From the NCBI GenBank assembly GCA_043768625.1, contig JAYVKG010000210.1, forward strand, positions 1 through 33,706: a stretch of DNA of 33,706 nucleotides, written 5' to 3'. Below, piece by piece: positions 8,196 through 17,800 of the stretch (the stretch's first letter is position 1; each line of letters begins with the position of its first letter). Made by a program: the position numbers and the translations under genes. Source of the stretch: UKL13-2 sp043768625. Its GTDB lineage: Bacteria; Pseudomonadota; Gammaproteobacteria; Burkholderiales; Usitatibacteraceae. Under the pieces are notes generated by a model. The model was not told where the DNA came from, did no database searches, and saw nothing but the letters and a program-made list of their open reading frames with translations.

Positions 8196-8996
8196 ATGTT
8201 TTCACAACCTGATGCAGCAATGGAAATTAAACCAATTCGTATGACTATTAACGCCGGCCTGGACGTCAGGGATGACCTGCAGGCGTCGTTGCACGCGCAT
8301 TTTCGCCAAGCCGCCGAGGCCGTGCAGGCAGCCACTCGCGAACGTTACGCGGGTGCCGCTGCCGGAGCAGCGCCTGACGCCCTCGCACTGATCGAGGTGG
8401 TTGGCGATTTTCTCGCCGTCATGTCGCGGCTGGATGGGCAATACGGTGTCAATGCGGCCCTGCCGGTCGACAATGCGGAGGCAGCCGCTGACGAAGCGTT
8501 GCGTGCCCTCGCCGAACTGGAAAGCTGGCTTATTCGTTTCGACCTCGGGCCGCAAATCCCGCACCTGCAGACACTGGAAATTGGCGTCGGTTACTGGTCG
8601 ATGAGGCACGGCTTGACGATTGGCACCGCGGAACCGATTGTCAATGCGCTGGCCGCACAGTCGAACGCGGCCTGCTCCACCCAGGAAACGGCGGCTGTTT
8701 ATGCACTGATGCAGGGTTTCATCAGCCATTTTTCACCGACCCTAAAAGCCGACCTGGAGCGCTCCAACCCGCTGCGGCCTTGGCGTCTGCTCAATCTCAA
8801 TTTCGCCATCACCGCCATCCGCAGCGGAGACGTCGCCCTGATGCTGTATGCCTTCGATACGCTTAACGCCCATCTTCCAGACGAGCGCAGCGGCTTTTAT
8901 GGCGAAGCTCATGCATTGGCCAGCCAGCCCGGCTTCCCTGACGCGACGCGCGAACTGATCGAAGCCGAATTGGTGAGATGGACGCGGGTCCATTAA
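8196..8996 (+). CDS. Hypothetical protein, helical, unknown function
   Basis: 266-aa soluble, Ala/Leu-rich, largely helical protein without signal peptide or membrane segment. I do not recognise a domain. The middle contains LEIGVGYWSMRHGLTIGTAEP and a repeat-like helical pattern, and the end holds a VALMLYAFDTLNAHLP segment; an alpha-solenoid is conceivable but unproven. Starts at 8196 or at the ATG at 8220 (258 aa); neither has a strong ribosome site. It is divergent from the PHP gene with only 34 bp between them, so the two promoters must overlap. Codon use is like its neighbours and the frame is long and uninterrupted. Confidence 0.75.
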   Translation: MFSQPDAAMEIKPIRMTINAGLDVRDDLQASLHAHFRQAAEAVQAATRERYAGAAAGAAPDALALIEVVGDFLAVMSRLDGQYGVNAALPVDNAEAAADEALRALAELESWLIRFDLGPQIPHLQTLEIGVGYWSMRHGLTIGTAEPIVNALAAQSNAACSTQETAAVYALMQGFISHFSPTLKADLERSNPLRPWRLLNLNFAITAIRSGDVALMLYAFDTLNAHLPDERSGFYGEAHALASQPGFPDATRELIEAELVRWTRVH

Positions 8997-9100
8997 TCGT
9001 GAGAAAATACGCGGTTGTTTTTTCGCGCTGCGCACGCAACCTGACTGTCGCATAACCCTTCCCACAACGCTCCATTCTTTACGCCTCACCTATATTTTTG

Positions 9101-9652
9101 ATGAAACTGCTGCTCGATTTTTTACCGGTGATCCTGTTTTTCGCCGCCTATAAGCTTGGCGATATTTATATTGCGACCGGCGTTGCCATCGTAGCGACCG
9201 TGGGGCAGATCGGCTGGGCATTCTGGCGACGCGAAAAAATCAAGCCCGTGCAATGGATTGCCTTGGCATTTATTCTGGTCTTTGGCAGCGCCACGATTCT
9301 GTTGCACGACGAGTATTACATCAAGATCAAGTGGACTCTTTTCTACGGTTTGATGGGCCTCATGATTCTGGGTGCTGTGTTGCTGCAAAAGAATCCCATC
9401 AAGAGTGTGCTGGGCCAGGAAATCGCGTTGCCTGACCATGTCTGGCGCAAACTGTCGATCGCCTGGGGCGTTTTTTTCCTGGCGCTGGCCGGATTGAATC
9501 ACTACTTCGCCAGTACTTTGTCGCTCGACGCCTGGGTCAAAGTTAAGGTTTTTGGTGGCTCAGCGCTAAGCTTTGTGTTTGTCATTGCGCAGGCGCTATG
9601 GATGGCGAAATATTTGCCCGATGATGCTGCGCAGTCCCCTAAAGAATCCTGA
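9101..9652 (+). CDS. yciB: Inner membrane protein YciB (septation protein A family)
   Basis: 183-aa membrane protein of the IspZ/YciB family, implicated in cell-envelope synthesis and septation. It begins MKLLLDFLPVILFFAAYK, the family signature, and has about five membrane helices. DHVWRKLSIAWGVFF followed by FVIAQALWMAKYLP are further family stretches. The ATG at 9101 is preferred over the TTG one codon earlier. yciI follows after 14 bp, then bolA and ppiC, an order found in other betaproteobacteria. Confidence 0.93.
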   Translation: MKLLLDFLPVILFFAAYKLGDIYIATGVAIVATVGQIGWAFWRREKIKPVQWIALAFILVFGSATILLHDEYYIKIKWTLFYGLMGLMILGAVLLQKNPIKSVLGQEIALPDHVWRKLSIAWGVFFLALAGLNHYFASTLSLDAWVKVKVFGGSALSFVFVIAQALWMAKYLPDDAAQSPKES

Positions 9653-9666
9653 CGCGAAAAATTGCC

Positions 9667-9963
9667 ATGCTCTACGCCATCATCTGTGAAGAAATGCCCG
9701 GCGCACTGGAAAAGCGCCTTGCCAACCGGGTGGCGCACGTGGCGCGGCTGCAACAATTGCAGGACGAGGGGCGATTGATTCTGGCCGGGCCTCACCCGCA
9801 GATTGACGCAGAAGATCCTGGTCCCGCAGGCTTTGCCGGCTCGTTGATCGTCGCCGAATTTACGTCGCGCGATGCGGCCGTCGCCTGGGCATCGGAAGAT
9901 CCTTATTGTGCGGCTGGCGTATTTAGTTCCGTCAACGTGAAGCCATTCAAACGCGTTTTCTAG
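9667..9963 (+). CDS. yciI: YciI family protein
   Basis: 98-aa YciI-like protein, a small ferredoxin-like fold of uncertain biochemical role. Seen: the start MLYAIICEE, an R-x2-H segment (RVAHVARLQQL), LAGPHP and the end segment SEDPYCAAGVFSSVNVKPF; the H and D residues typical of the proposed active site are present. Sits 14 bp after yciB and 7 bp before bolA, so probably co-transcribed. Confidence 0.9.
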   Translation: MLYAIICEEMPGALEKRLANRVAHVARLQQLQDEGRLILAGPHPQIDAEDPGPAGFAGSLIVAEFTSRDAAVAWASEDPYCAAGVFSSVNVKPFKRVF

Positions 9964-9970
9964 GCAGCTG

Positions 9971-10252
9971 ATGAGTTCCATTTGCGACCAAATCACCGAA
10001 CGTCTTCAAGTATTGGCACCCACGCTGATCGAGGTCACCGATGATTCTGCCGCTCACGCGGGCCATGCCGGTGCGCGGGCGCATGCCGACCGCACTGGCG
10101 CGATTGATGGCACGCATTTCGAGCTCGTCATCGTGTCACCCGCGTTCAGCGGAAAACCTTTAATTGCTCGACACCGCATGATTTACGATCTGCTCGGCGA
10201 ATTGATGAGATCGCGTATACATGCGTTAAAGATTGATGCACGCGCCGGATAG
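9971..10252 (+). CDS. bolA: BolA family protein
   Basis: 93-aa BolA-type protein. The family partners with monothiol glutaredoxins in iron-sulfur handling and in E. coli affects morphology and biofilm. Seen: a central HAGHAGARAHADRTG stretch, the strand HFELVIVSPAFSGKPLIARHR and the helix YDLLGELMRSRIHALKI, the standard BolA core. The usual conserved Cys of some classes is absent and the conserved His residues are present. Position in the yciB-yciI-bolA-ppiC run fits. Confidence 0.92.
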   Translation: MSSICDQITERLQVLAPTLIEVTDDSAAHAGHAGARAHADRTGAIDGTHFELVIVSPAFSGKPLIARHRMIYDLLGELMRSRIHALKIDARAG

Positions 10253-10320
10253 GCAAAAAGTTGGTGTTTTTTTGTATTTTTGATCGTTTCACGACTGTCC
10301 CACTCAACAAAGGAAGACTT

Positions 10321-11169
10321 ATGCACCACAATTTGAAACCCATCGTTGTCGCCCTCTCGGTGGCACTTGCCGCAATCTCATCGCCGGTAGCGTTCGCGCA
10401 AACCAAAGCCGAAAAAGCAGAAAAAATGTCAGCCAAGGCGCCCAAGGCTGATGGCCGCTTGAGTGTCAATGGCGTTGCCATTCCCAACGCATATTTCGAC
10501 GCAATGAACAAGGAACGCGAACAGTCCGGCCAGCCAACATCACCTGAATTCGCCACCGCCATGAAGGACGAACTGGTCAACCGCGAGATCTTGTCCCAGG
10601 CGGCGAAGAAGAAGGGACTCGACAAGGTGCCAACCACTGCCGCACAGATGGACATGGCACGGCAGGCCGTGCTGATCCGGGCTTTTTTTGAGGACTACGT
10701 TAAGGCCAACCCGATCAGCGATGCACAGCTGAAGACGGACTACGAAAAGTACGTCATTCAATTGGGCGACAAAGAGTACAAAGTTCGCCATATTCTGGTC
10801 GACAAGGAAGACGACGCGAAGGCCATTATCGCGTCGCTGAAAAAAGGCGAAACGTTTGAGAAGCTGGCGAAGGAAAAATCCAAAGACACCGGCTCCAAAG
10901 ACAATGGCGGCGATCTCGACTGGGCACCTGCCGGTCGTTATGTGCCTGAATTCGGCAACGCCATCAAGACTCTCACCAAGGGCCAGCTTACCGATGTGCC
11001 AGTCAAGTCGCCGTTTGGTTATCACGTGATTCGCGTCGATGATTCGCGAGCGATGAAGGTGCCTGGCTTTGATGAAGTGAAGGACAAATTCCGCCAGCAA
11101 GCGCAGCAGGAGCAGGTCGCACGTCTGGTGCAGGAATTGCGCGGTAAGGCCAAGATCGAGGAAAAATGA
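10321..11169 (+). CDS. Secreted parvulin-type peptidyl-prolyl isomerase
   Basis: 282-aa periplasmic PpiC/SurA-family isomerase that speeds proline cis-trans isomerisation in exported proteins. The ATG at 10321 has AGGAAG 4 nt upstream; an in-frame upstream start at 10261 lacks this. A signal peptide ends at about residue 26 (SSPVAFA, then QTKA), followed by a Lys-rich linker. The SurA-like N-terminal helical region spans about 45-140 and the rotamase domain about 152-241, with VRHILV, GGDLDW and PFGYHVIRVDD. A short C-terminal helix follows. Last gene of its run, followed by a hairpin. Confidence 0.92.
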   Translation: MHHNLKPIVVALSVALAAISSPVAFAQTKAEKAEKMSAKAPKADGRLSVNGVAIPNAYFDAMNKEREQSGQPTSPEFATAMKDELVNREILSQAAKKKGLDKVPTTAAQMDMARQAVLIRAFFEDYVKANPISDAQLKTDYEKYVIQLGDKEYKVRHILVDKEDDAKAIIASLKKGETFEKLAKEKSKDTGSKDNGGDLDWAPAGRYVPEFGNAIKTLTKGQLTDVPVKSPFGYHVIRVDDSRAMKVPGFDEVKDKFRQQAQQEQVARLVQELRGKAKIEEK

Positions 11170-11268
11170 TTTCCCGGCCAGGTCCCTGCCAGAAAAACAT
11201 TTCGAACTGAGCAAAGTCCAAAGGGCGCCATTCCCGCCTGCAGCGTTGCTCTGCGGCGTTCCGAACAT

Positions 11269-11312
11269 GCGGAATTGAAACAGGCAGCCAAGGCTGCCTG
11301 TTTCAATTCCGC
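11269..11312 (+). terminator. Perfect 20-bp hairpin after ppiC, likely terminator
   Basis: Two perfect 20-bp arms (11269-11288 and 11293-11312) around the loop CAAG. The GC-rich core GGCAGC/GCTGCC is followed by TGTTTCAATT, giving a modest T-rich tail, with the mirror-image A-rich side upstream. It lies 100 bp after the ppiC stop and before an unrelated gene, so transcription termination is the simplest reading. The unusual stem length is discussed as a finding. Confidence 0.65.
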
Positions 11313-11408
11313 CGCGGCGCACACGCCACGAAGAACCACAGATGCTAATCCAATCTTTGCAACTTGCCTAGCATTGCGCTAAACCCGAGGTTGCATTAAC
11401 TTATCGTT

Positions 11409-11786
11409 ATGAATATTCCTGTTCACGTACAGTTCGCAAAGGCGGGCAACCTGTTTCGACTGGAAGTGAGCGTATCGCCGCTGTTACCGCGCGAACTGCC
11501 CCAAGTTGTGGAGGCCTTCACCACCAATTGGTGTAAGCCCGAAGAAGTCGCGCGCGGAAAGGTGAAGGATGCAATCGCGATCACACTCACCGCCGACCAC
11601 GAAATCCGCGCTGGCGAAAAACCGGCCGACATCGCTCGCACGCTCACTTACGCAATCTGGCAAAAGCTGGATCGCTATGTGAAAGTGACGGTGGAAGCGA
11701 CTTATCTTGGCGAAACGCCGGATGACCATTTCGAGTTCGGCGAGAGTGCATACGCAGATGCGTTTGGCGCGCGGTTTGAGCACTGA
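11409..11786 (+). CDS. Hypothetical protein, 125 aa
   Basis: A small soluble acidic protein with no signal peptide or membrane segment, and no family I recognise. Visible features are an N-terminal beta-like stretch, a LTADHEIRAGEKPADIART segment and an aromatic-rich C-terminus (DDHFEFGESAYADAFG). The ATG at 11409 has no clear ribosome site. The frame is uninterrupted with codon use like the flanking genes. It stands alone: after the ppiC hairpin and convergent with cysK. Confidence 0.6.
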   Translation: MNIPVHVQFAKAGNLFRLEVSVSPLLPRELPQVVEAFTTNWCKPEEVARGKVKDAIAITLTADHEIRAGEKPADIARTLTYAIWQKLDRYVKVTVEATYLGETPDDHFEFGESAYADAFGARFEH

Positions 11787-11921
11787 CGCATCACCTAAGC
11801 CACGATAACCCAGCGTCGACCGGCATCTTCAGCCTCTTTATGGCTACCATCCGCGCCGCACGGCGATGCGCTTGTTGACGGCATGCGCGAATTTGTAATC
11901 AGAGCGCCGACTGGCGGCTGT

Positions 11922-12839
11922 TCATACCGGCAAAAATCCCTCAATGGAAAGGTAGCGCTCACCGGTATCGTAATTAAAACCCAGCACCGTCGCACCGGTG
12001 GCAATCTCGGGAAGTTTTTGCGCAATGGCGGCCAGTGTGGCACCCGATGAAATGCCGACCAGCGTGCCCTCCTCCCGCGCCGAACGCCTAGCCATTTCGC
12101 GGGCTGGTTCTGCGTCGACCAATATCACCCCATCTAGTACCGACATGTCGAGATTTTTCGGAATGAAGCCGGCACCTATGCCCTGAATGGGATGGGGCGA
12201 ATGCTGCCCGCCGGAGATCACCGGGGATGCGGATGGTTCGACAGCGAACACTTTCAGTTTAGGCCACTTGGCCTTTAGCACCCTTGCGCAACCGGTGATA
12301 TGACCGCCGGTACCGACACCGGTGACCAGCACGTCCACCCCATCCGGAAAATCAGCAAGGATTTCCTGCGCGGTGAAACGGGCATGGACAGCAATGTTGA
12401 CAGGGTTTTCAAATTGTTGCGGAATCCATGCGCCCGGCGTCACCGCGGCGATCTCTTGCGCGCGGGCGATCGAACCCTTCATGCCTTTTTCGCGCGGTGT
12501 GAGTTCGAACGCGGCACCATAGGCCAGCATAAGACGGCGGCGCTCTACCGACATGCTGTCGGGCATCACCAATATAACTTTATAGCCCTTGACTGCAGCC
12601 ACCAGCGCAAGACCGATGCCGGTGTTGCCTGACGTAGGTTCAATAATCACGCCGCCGGATTTCAGCGCGCCGGATTTTTCTGCGTCCTCGATCATGGCCA
12701 GCGCAATCCGATCCTTGATTGACCCGCCGGGATTACCACGCTCGGACTTTATCCAGACTTGGTGCGTATTGCCGAACAGGCGGTTGATCCGGATGTGCGG
12801 GGTGTTGCCAATCGTGTCGAGGATGGAATTTACTTTCAT
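11922..12839 (-). CDS. cysK: Cysteine synthase (O-acetylserine sulfhydrylase A)
   Basis: 305-aa PLP enzyme making L-cysteine from O-acetylserine and sulfide. The PLP lysine is Lys42 in GNPGGSIKDR. The substrate loop is TSGNTG (69-74), the phosphate-binding loop GVGTGGH (174-180), and SSGAT near 264-268 contacts the PLP ring nitrogen side. The end, DTGERYLSIEGF, is typical of CysK and of length about 305. CysM is less likely given these segments. Single gene, convergent with the small unknown gene upstream in the window and divergent from the EAL gene. No CysB-like site could be identified. Confidence 0.92.
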   Translation of the reverse strand: MKVNSILDTIGNTPHIRINRLFGNTHQVWIKSERGNPGGSIKDRIALAMIEDAEKSGALKSGGVIIEPTSGNTGIGLALVAAVKGYKVILVMPDSMSVERRRLMLAYGAAFELTPREKGMKGSIARAQEIAAVTPGAWIPQQFENPVNIAVHARFTAQEILADFPDGVDVLVTGVGTGGHITGCARVLKAKWPKLKVFAVEPSASPVISGGQHSPHPIQGIGAGFIPKNLDMSVLDGVILVDAEPAREMARRSAREEGTLVGISSGATLAAIAQKLPEIATGATVLGFNYDTGERYLSIEGFLPV

Positions 12840-13041
12840 ATTGGGGTCCGGGATGGTCGATTACGGAAGTAATAGTTTGACTGATTCTGCTGCGGCGCGC
12901 AAAGTGCCTGTGGACGTCTAGTGTGCATCGGCTGCAAAAGGCGAACAAAAAGGCCTGCGTTGCGCACCCGGATATCGATATTGCGCTGAATGAAACCAAC
13001 CCCGCCTGCGAGATACCGGCACCAACACGAGCGGCACCTGA

Positions 13042-13842
13042 ATGACCAAAATCATAAACTTACGCAGCACGGAATTTGTTTTGGGCGAAGACGGCAGGCC
13101 TTGCGCCGACTGCGGCAGTAGCGAGCGCCTTCCATTCCAGTTCAGCTATGCCTTTCAGCCCATCGTTGACATCGAAACGAGGCAGATATTTGCTCATGAG
13201 GCGCTGGTGCGCGGGCCCAACGGTGAGGCGGCTTTCACCGTGCTTTCGCAAATAGACGATGCCAACCGCTATCGTTTTGACCAAGCCTGTCGGGTCAAAG
13301 CGATCAAGACCGCTGCGCAACTGAATATGCAAACGATGCTGTCGATCAACTTCCTGCCGAATGCGATATACCAGCCCGAGGTTTGTATCCGCACCACCCT
13401 AGCCGCGGCGCGCATCCACGGTTTTCCAATCGAGCGCATTATGTTTGAAACCGTCGAAGGTGAGCACATTCAGGACGGCAAATGGCTGGCAGAAGTATTT
13501 CGCGAATATCAGCGGATCGGTTTTCTGACCGCAATCGATGATTTTGGTGCCGGCTTTGCCGGACTGAATCTGCTGGCGGAGTTTCAACCAAACATCATCA
13601 AGCTCGACATGGAGCTGGTACGCGATATTGATCAGCGCCCCGCCAAGCAGGCGATCGCCCGCGGGTTGGTGCTTATTTGCAAAGAGCTCGGTATCCGGAT
13701 CATTGCCGAGGGCGTCGAGACTGGGGGAGAATACATATATCTGCAGCGCCTCGGTATCCACCTGATGCAAGGCTTCCTGTTCAGCAAACCGCTATTCGAA
13801 GCCTGCGGACAGGCGGCAACGATCCCATGGCTGGATTGCTAA
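13042..13842 (+). CDS. Stand-alone EAL-domain cyclic-di-GMP phosphodiesterase
   Basis: 266-aa protein that is almost entirely one EAL domain, which hydrolyses the second messenger c-di-GMP to pGpG. The catalytic set looks complete: EAL at 53-55, Asn103, Glu136, the IDDFGAG loop with Asp166/Asp167, Lys187, Glu223 in AEGVET and Gln243 in QGF. An active enzyme is therefore expected. The 30-residue leader carries a CADC pair at 21-24, possibly for metal or redox. There is no sensor domain. The domain resembles the EAL half of BLUF-EAL proteins, and the next gene, on the opposite strand, encodes a BLUF protein. No clear ribosome site before the ATG. Confidence 0.9.
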   Translation: MTKIINLRSTEFVLGEDGRPCADCGSSERLPFQFSYAFQPIVDIETRQIFAHEALVRGPNGEAAFTVLSQIDDANRYRFDQACRVKAIKTAAQLNMQTMLSINFLPNAIYQPEVCIRTTLAAARIHGFPIERIMFETVEGEHIQDGKWLAEVFREYQRIGFLTAIDDFGAGFAGLNLLAEFQPNIIKLDMELVRDIDQRPAKQAIARGLVLICKELGIRIIAEGVETGGEYIYLQRLGIHLMQGFLFSKPLFEACGQAATIPWLDC

Positions 13843-13977
13843 CTCTGCCGCGAAACACAATCCCGCACTATTACAAACTGCTCCCCGCGTGCCGCTGCGG
13901 CATTTGTTCCATTCATACCGCAGCATCCGTTGTCCCTGGCACTTAGGCGCTGCACATCACAGCGATCGGCATTGCGG

Positions 13978-14562
13978 CTATTTGTAAAGCGCGAAAATTA
14001 CAATGCCGGCAATGGCGACAAGGGCAATGGTGGCGATGATAACGACTGGCCGCCACTGCCGCTCTGGCTTTTGCTCATCGGATGCCTCAATTGACGCTTG
14101 AACCAAGCCCTCGACTTTACGGGTGGCGGTGGGATCGGCGGAGACGTGCAATAACGACATCACGCCCTGAATCATTGCGTCGTTGAACAGGTAAGGATCA
14201 AATTTTTTGTATCCGCCGCTGGCCAACAGACGACTCATTTCCTTTTCAATCGGCACAAATTTCATCGACCACTCGGCGTAGGAAAGTGCACTTATCTGCC
14301 TGCGCGAGAAAAGTTTTATATCCTTGTGGCGGGTGTCGGACTGCAGGCGCGCGTACAACGCGTCGATCTCCACCTCGTCTCCCTCCAGACACTGAAAAAA
14401 ACAACCATCGCCAAAATACAACACACCAACCAGGCCATTGCGCCGATTGTTGATGCGCGATTTGGCGAGAATCCGCGCAACGTTAGGCTCGATGCCCATC
14501 GTCGATCCCGACGGCGTGAACGTTGAGCGGCTTACATAAATAATCTGAATCAATCGTTGCAT
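13978..14562 (-). CDS. BLUF-domain blue-light sensor with C-terminal membrane helix
   Basis: 194-aa flavin (FAD) blue-light receptor. Key BLUF residues are present with the usual spacing: Tyr9 (QIIYVSR), Asn39, Gln57 (FFQCLEG) and Trp98 (YAEWSM). A 6-residue insertion lies in the loop after the first strand. After the BLUF core (1-105) comes a helical linker, then a basic stretch and one hydrophobic helix at about 172-192 ending with Lys, so the protein is probably tail-anchored in the inner membrane with the sensor in the cytoplasm. It has no output domain of its own. It is convergent with the EAL gene, 135 bp apart. Functional coupling is inferred. Confidence 0.9.
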   Translation of the reverse strand: MQRLIQIIYVSRSTFTPSGSTMGIEPNVARILAKSRINNRRNGLVGVLYFGDGCFFQCLEGDEVEIDALYARLQSDTRHKDIKLFSRRQISALSYAEWSMKFVPIEKEMSRLLASGGYKKFDPYLFNDAMIQGVMSLLHVSADPTATRKVEGLVQASIEASDEQKPERQWRPVVIIATIALVAIAGIVIFALYK

Positions 14563-14854
14563 TTATTGCCCTCTTTTGTCCATGACATTTTTGTACTGAA
14601 TTGCGACCGTCGTTCTGTGCCCTATTTTGCGCTAAAGATTCGATGGACCGGATCTGACTGCAGCCCCTAAATTGGCACGGCGTCAGCCGACCCAACATTT
14701 GCTGCCAACCTGGCACCATTCAAAATCGACGTGCAAACGGATACATCGTTACGTATTTCAATTTCACACTAAAGCATATTGCCACCAAGATCGCCAGGGC
14801 GCGGGCCTACTGGCCATAAAGCGCCCATAAACCCGCGCCAGTGCTAGTGCTTAC

Positions 14855-17800
14855 TTAGTTCACCCAACTCCGCGCGTTGTGAAACATCCGCATCCAGGGA
14901 CTTTCGTTTTTCCATGTCGGCGGATGCCACGACAGATTCGCCGCGAGTACCACACGTTCCGGATGCGGCATCATGATGTTAAAGCGGCCATCGGGCGTGG
15001 TGAATGCAGTCATACCGATTGGGGATCCATTTGGATTCGCCGGAAATTGTTCAGTGGCGCGACCCCGATTGTCGACGAACTGCGCGGCGCATTGCCAGCG
15101 AATGGCGTCTTGTTGCGTCTGATCACGAAACACCGCCCGGCCTTCGCCGTGCGCGGTGGCAACGGGAATGCGCGAGCCCGCCATGCCGGCAAATAAAATA
15201 GAAGGCGAATCACGAATTTCCAGCAGCACCGTGCGCGCTTCGTATTGCTCGCTTTTATTCTTTTCAAAGTGCGGCCAGTTATCAGCACCCGGAATGATTG
15301 CGTGCAGATTGGACATCATTTGGCAGCCATTGCAAACGCCAAGGGCAAACGAATCATCGCGCTGGAAAAATGCCTCGAAACCATCGCGCGCGCGTTGACT
15401 GAACAAAATCGACTTTGCCCAACCTTCGCCCGCACCCAGCACGTCCCCGTAGGAGAATCCGCCACAGGCCGCAAATCCCTTGAAATCAGCCAGCGAGATG
15501 CGGCCACTGAGAATGTCGCTCATGTGTACGTCAATCGCGGTGAATCCTGCTCTGGTAAACGCATGGGCCATTTCAAGTTGGCCATTCACCCCTTGTTCAC
15601 GAAGGATGGCGATTTTCGGCTTTCCACTGGTGGCGCTGGAGGTAGCCGCCTTATTATCAACCGGGTCGAATGTCAATTTAGCGTTCAGTCCCGGATCGCT
15701 GCTATCCAGAAGCCGGTCGTATTCCTGTCTCGCGGTAAGCGGGTTGTCGCGCAGCGCTTGAATCAGATAACTGGTCTCGCTCCACGCGCGGTGAAGATCA
15801 ACGCGTTTTTCAACGAGCACTGGTTTGGCCGCGCGAACGACGCGCATTTCGTCGCTGGCATTCAAATGCCCGATCACATGCGCGCAGGCACCGAGGCCGG
15901 CCTCGCGCAATGTTTGCATCACGGTTGGGCGATCAACCTTACGGATCTGGATTACCGCACCCAGCTCTTCAGTGAACAGCGCCGTCAGCACCGCATCTTG
16001 TTCGCCTAGCTTTTTAGACGTGTCGGCGACATCGTAATTATCAACGTCCGATTCACGTTCTGAGAAGATCAGGGCATCCAGATAAATAGTCACGCCGACA
16101 TGCGCGGCAAACATCATCTCGGCCAACGTCACGAATAAGCCGCCATCGGCGCGGTCGTGGTAAGCGAGGATTTGTTGCGCTCGCGACAATTTGCGCACGC
16201 CTGAAAAAAAACTGCGCAGCATGGCGGCATCGTCCACATCAGGCGCGACCGCGCCAACTTGCGCGGTCACCTGCGCCAGTGCCGATGCGCCCAGTCGATT
16301 TTTGCCGTTACCCAAATCGATCAATATCAGTTCGGTATCGGCGGTGGCCGCCCCTGTGAATAATTCCGGCGTCAACGTCAAGGTGGCGTCGGTCACTTTT
16401 GCAAACGCCGAGATGACAAGCGAAACCGGCGAAACAACTTGTTTTTGTTCTCCGCCATCAGTCCATTCCGTTTTCATCGACAGCGAATCCTTGCCGACAG
16501 GAATAGAAATACCCAGCGCCGGGCAAAGCACCATGCCAACCGCTTTCACGGTCTCGAATAATTTGGCATCCTCGCCCGGGAAACCGGCGGCAGCCATCCA
16601 GTTGGCGGAAAGCTTGATGTCGCCGATGTCTTCAATATCGGCGGCGGCGATATTGGTAAGCGCCTCGCCGACCGCCATGCGCCCCGACGCGGGCGCATCG
16701 ATCAGTGCGATGGGACTGCGCTCGCCCATGGCCATCGCTTCGCCTTGGAGCGTGTTGTAGCCCATCAGCGTCACCGCACAGTCGGCGACCGGCACCTGCC
16801 ATGGGCCGACAAACTGGTCGCGCACCGTAAGGCCGCCCACCGAGCGGTCGCCGATTGTAATCAGAAAAGATTTATCGGCAACCGCCGGCAATCGCAGAAC
16901 CCGATACACCGCTTCTTTCAAGTCGATAGTGCCGGCGTCGAAGGCAATCAAATCGGTAGCGACCGACGCGACCTCGCGATGCATGCGGGGCGGCTTGCCA
17001 AGCAGTACCGTCAGATCCATATCGACCGCATGATTGCCAAATAATGGATCCGCGACAATCAGTTGTTGATGTTCGGTTGCCACCCCAAGCACGGCGAACG
17101 GGCAGCGTTCCCGTTCGCAAAATTGCCTGAACAGCGGCAGCGCATCCGGCGCAATCGCGAGCACATAGCGTTCCTGCGATTCGTTGCTCCAGATTTCTCG
17201 GGGGGACATGCCGGGCTCTTCGGAATGCACTGCCCGCAAGTCAAGGCACGCACCGACACCGCCGCCGTGCGCCAGCTCCGGCAGCGCGTTCGACAGTCCG
17301 CCGGCGCCCACATCATGAATACTCAGGATAGGATTGGCCTCTCGCAGCGCCCAGCATGTATCGATTACCTCCTGGCACCGACGCTGCATCTCGGCGTTTG
17401 CCCGCTGCACCGAATCAAAATCCAGCGCCTCGTGGTTGGTGCCGGATGTCATTGACGAAGCCGCGCCCCCACCCAGCCCGATACGCATGCCGGGCCCGCC
17501 AATCTGAATCAGCAGCGCGCCGGGCGCCAGCATTTTTTTGTGGGTGTGTCGGGCAGAAATGTTACCGAGACCGCCCGCGATCATGATCGGCTTGTGATAT
17601 CCCCGCACCACGGCACCATCGTGCTGCTCGTAACTACGGAAATAGCCGGTGAGGTTGACGCGGCCGAATTCATTGTTGAATGCCGCTGCGCCGATCGGCC
17701 CGTCAATCATGATCTGCAGGGCAGACGCAATGCGCGAAGGTTTACCGTAATGATTTTCCCATGGCCGGATACTGCCGGGAATATTTAAATTGGAGACCGC

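Noticed and set aside
14798..14839. Hairpin GGCGCGGG/CCCGCGCC downstream of purL as a terminator
   Set aside because: Only 8 bp with a 26-nt loop and no T-run on either strand.
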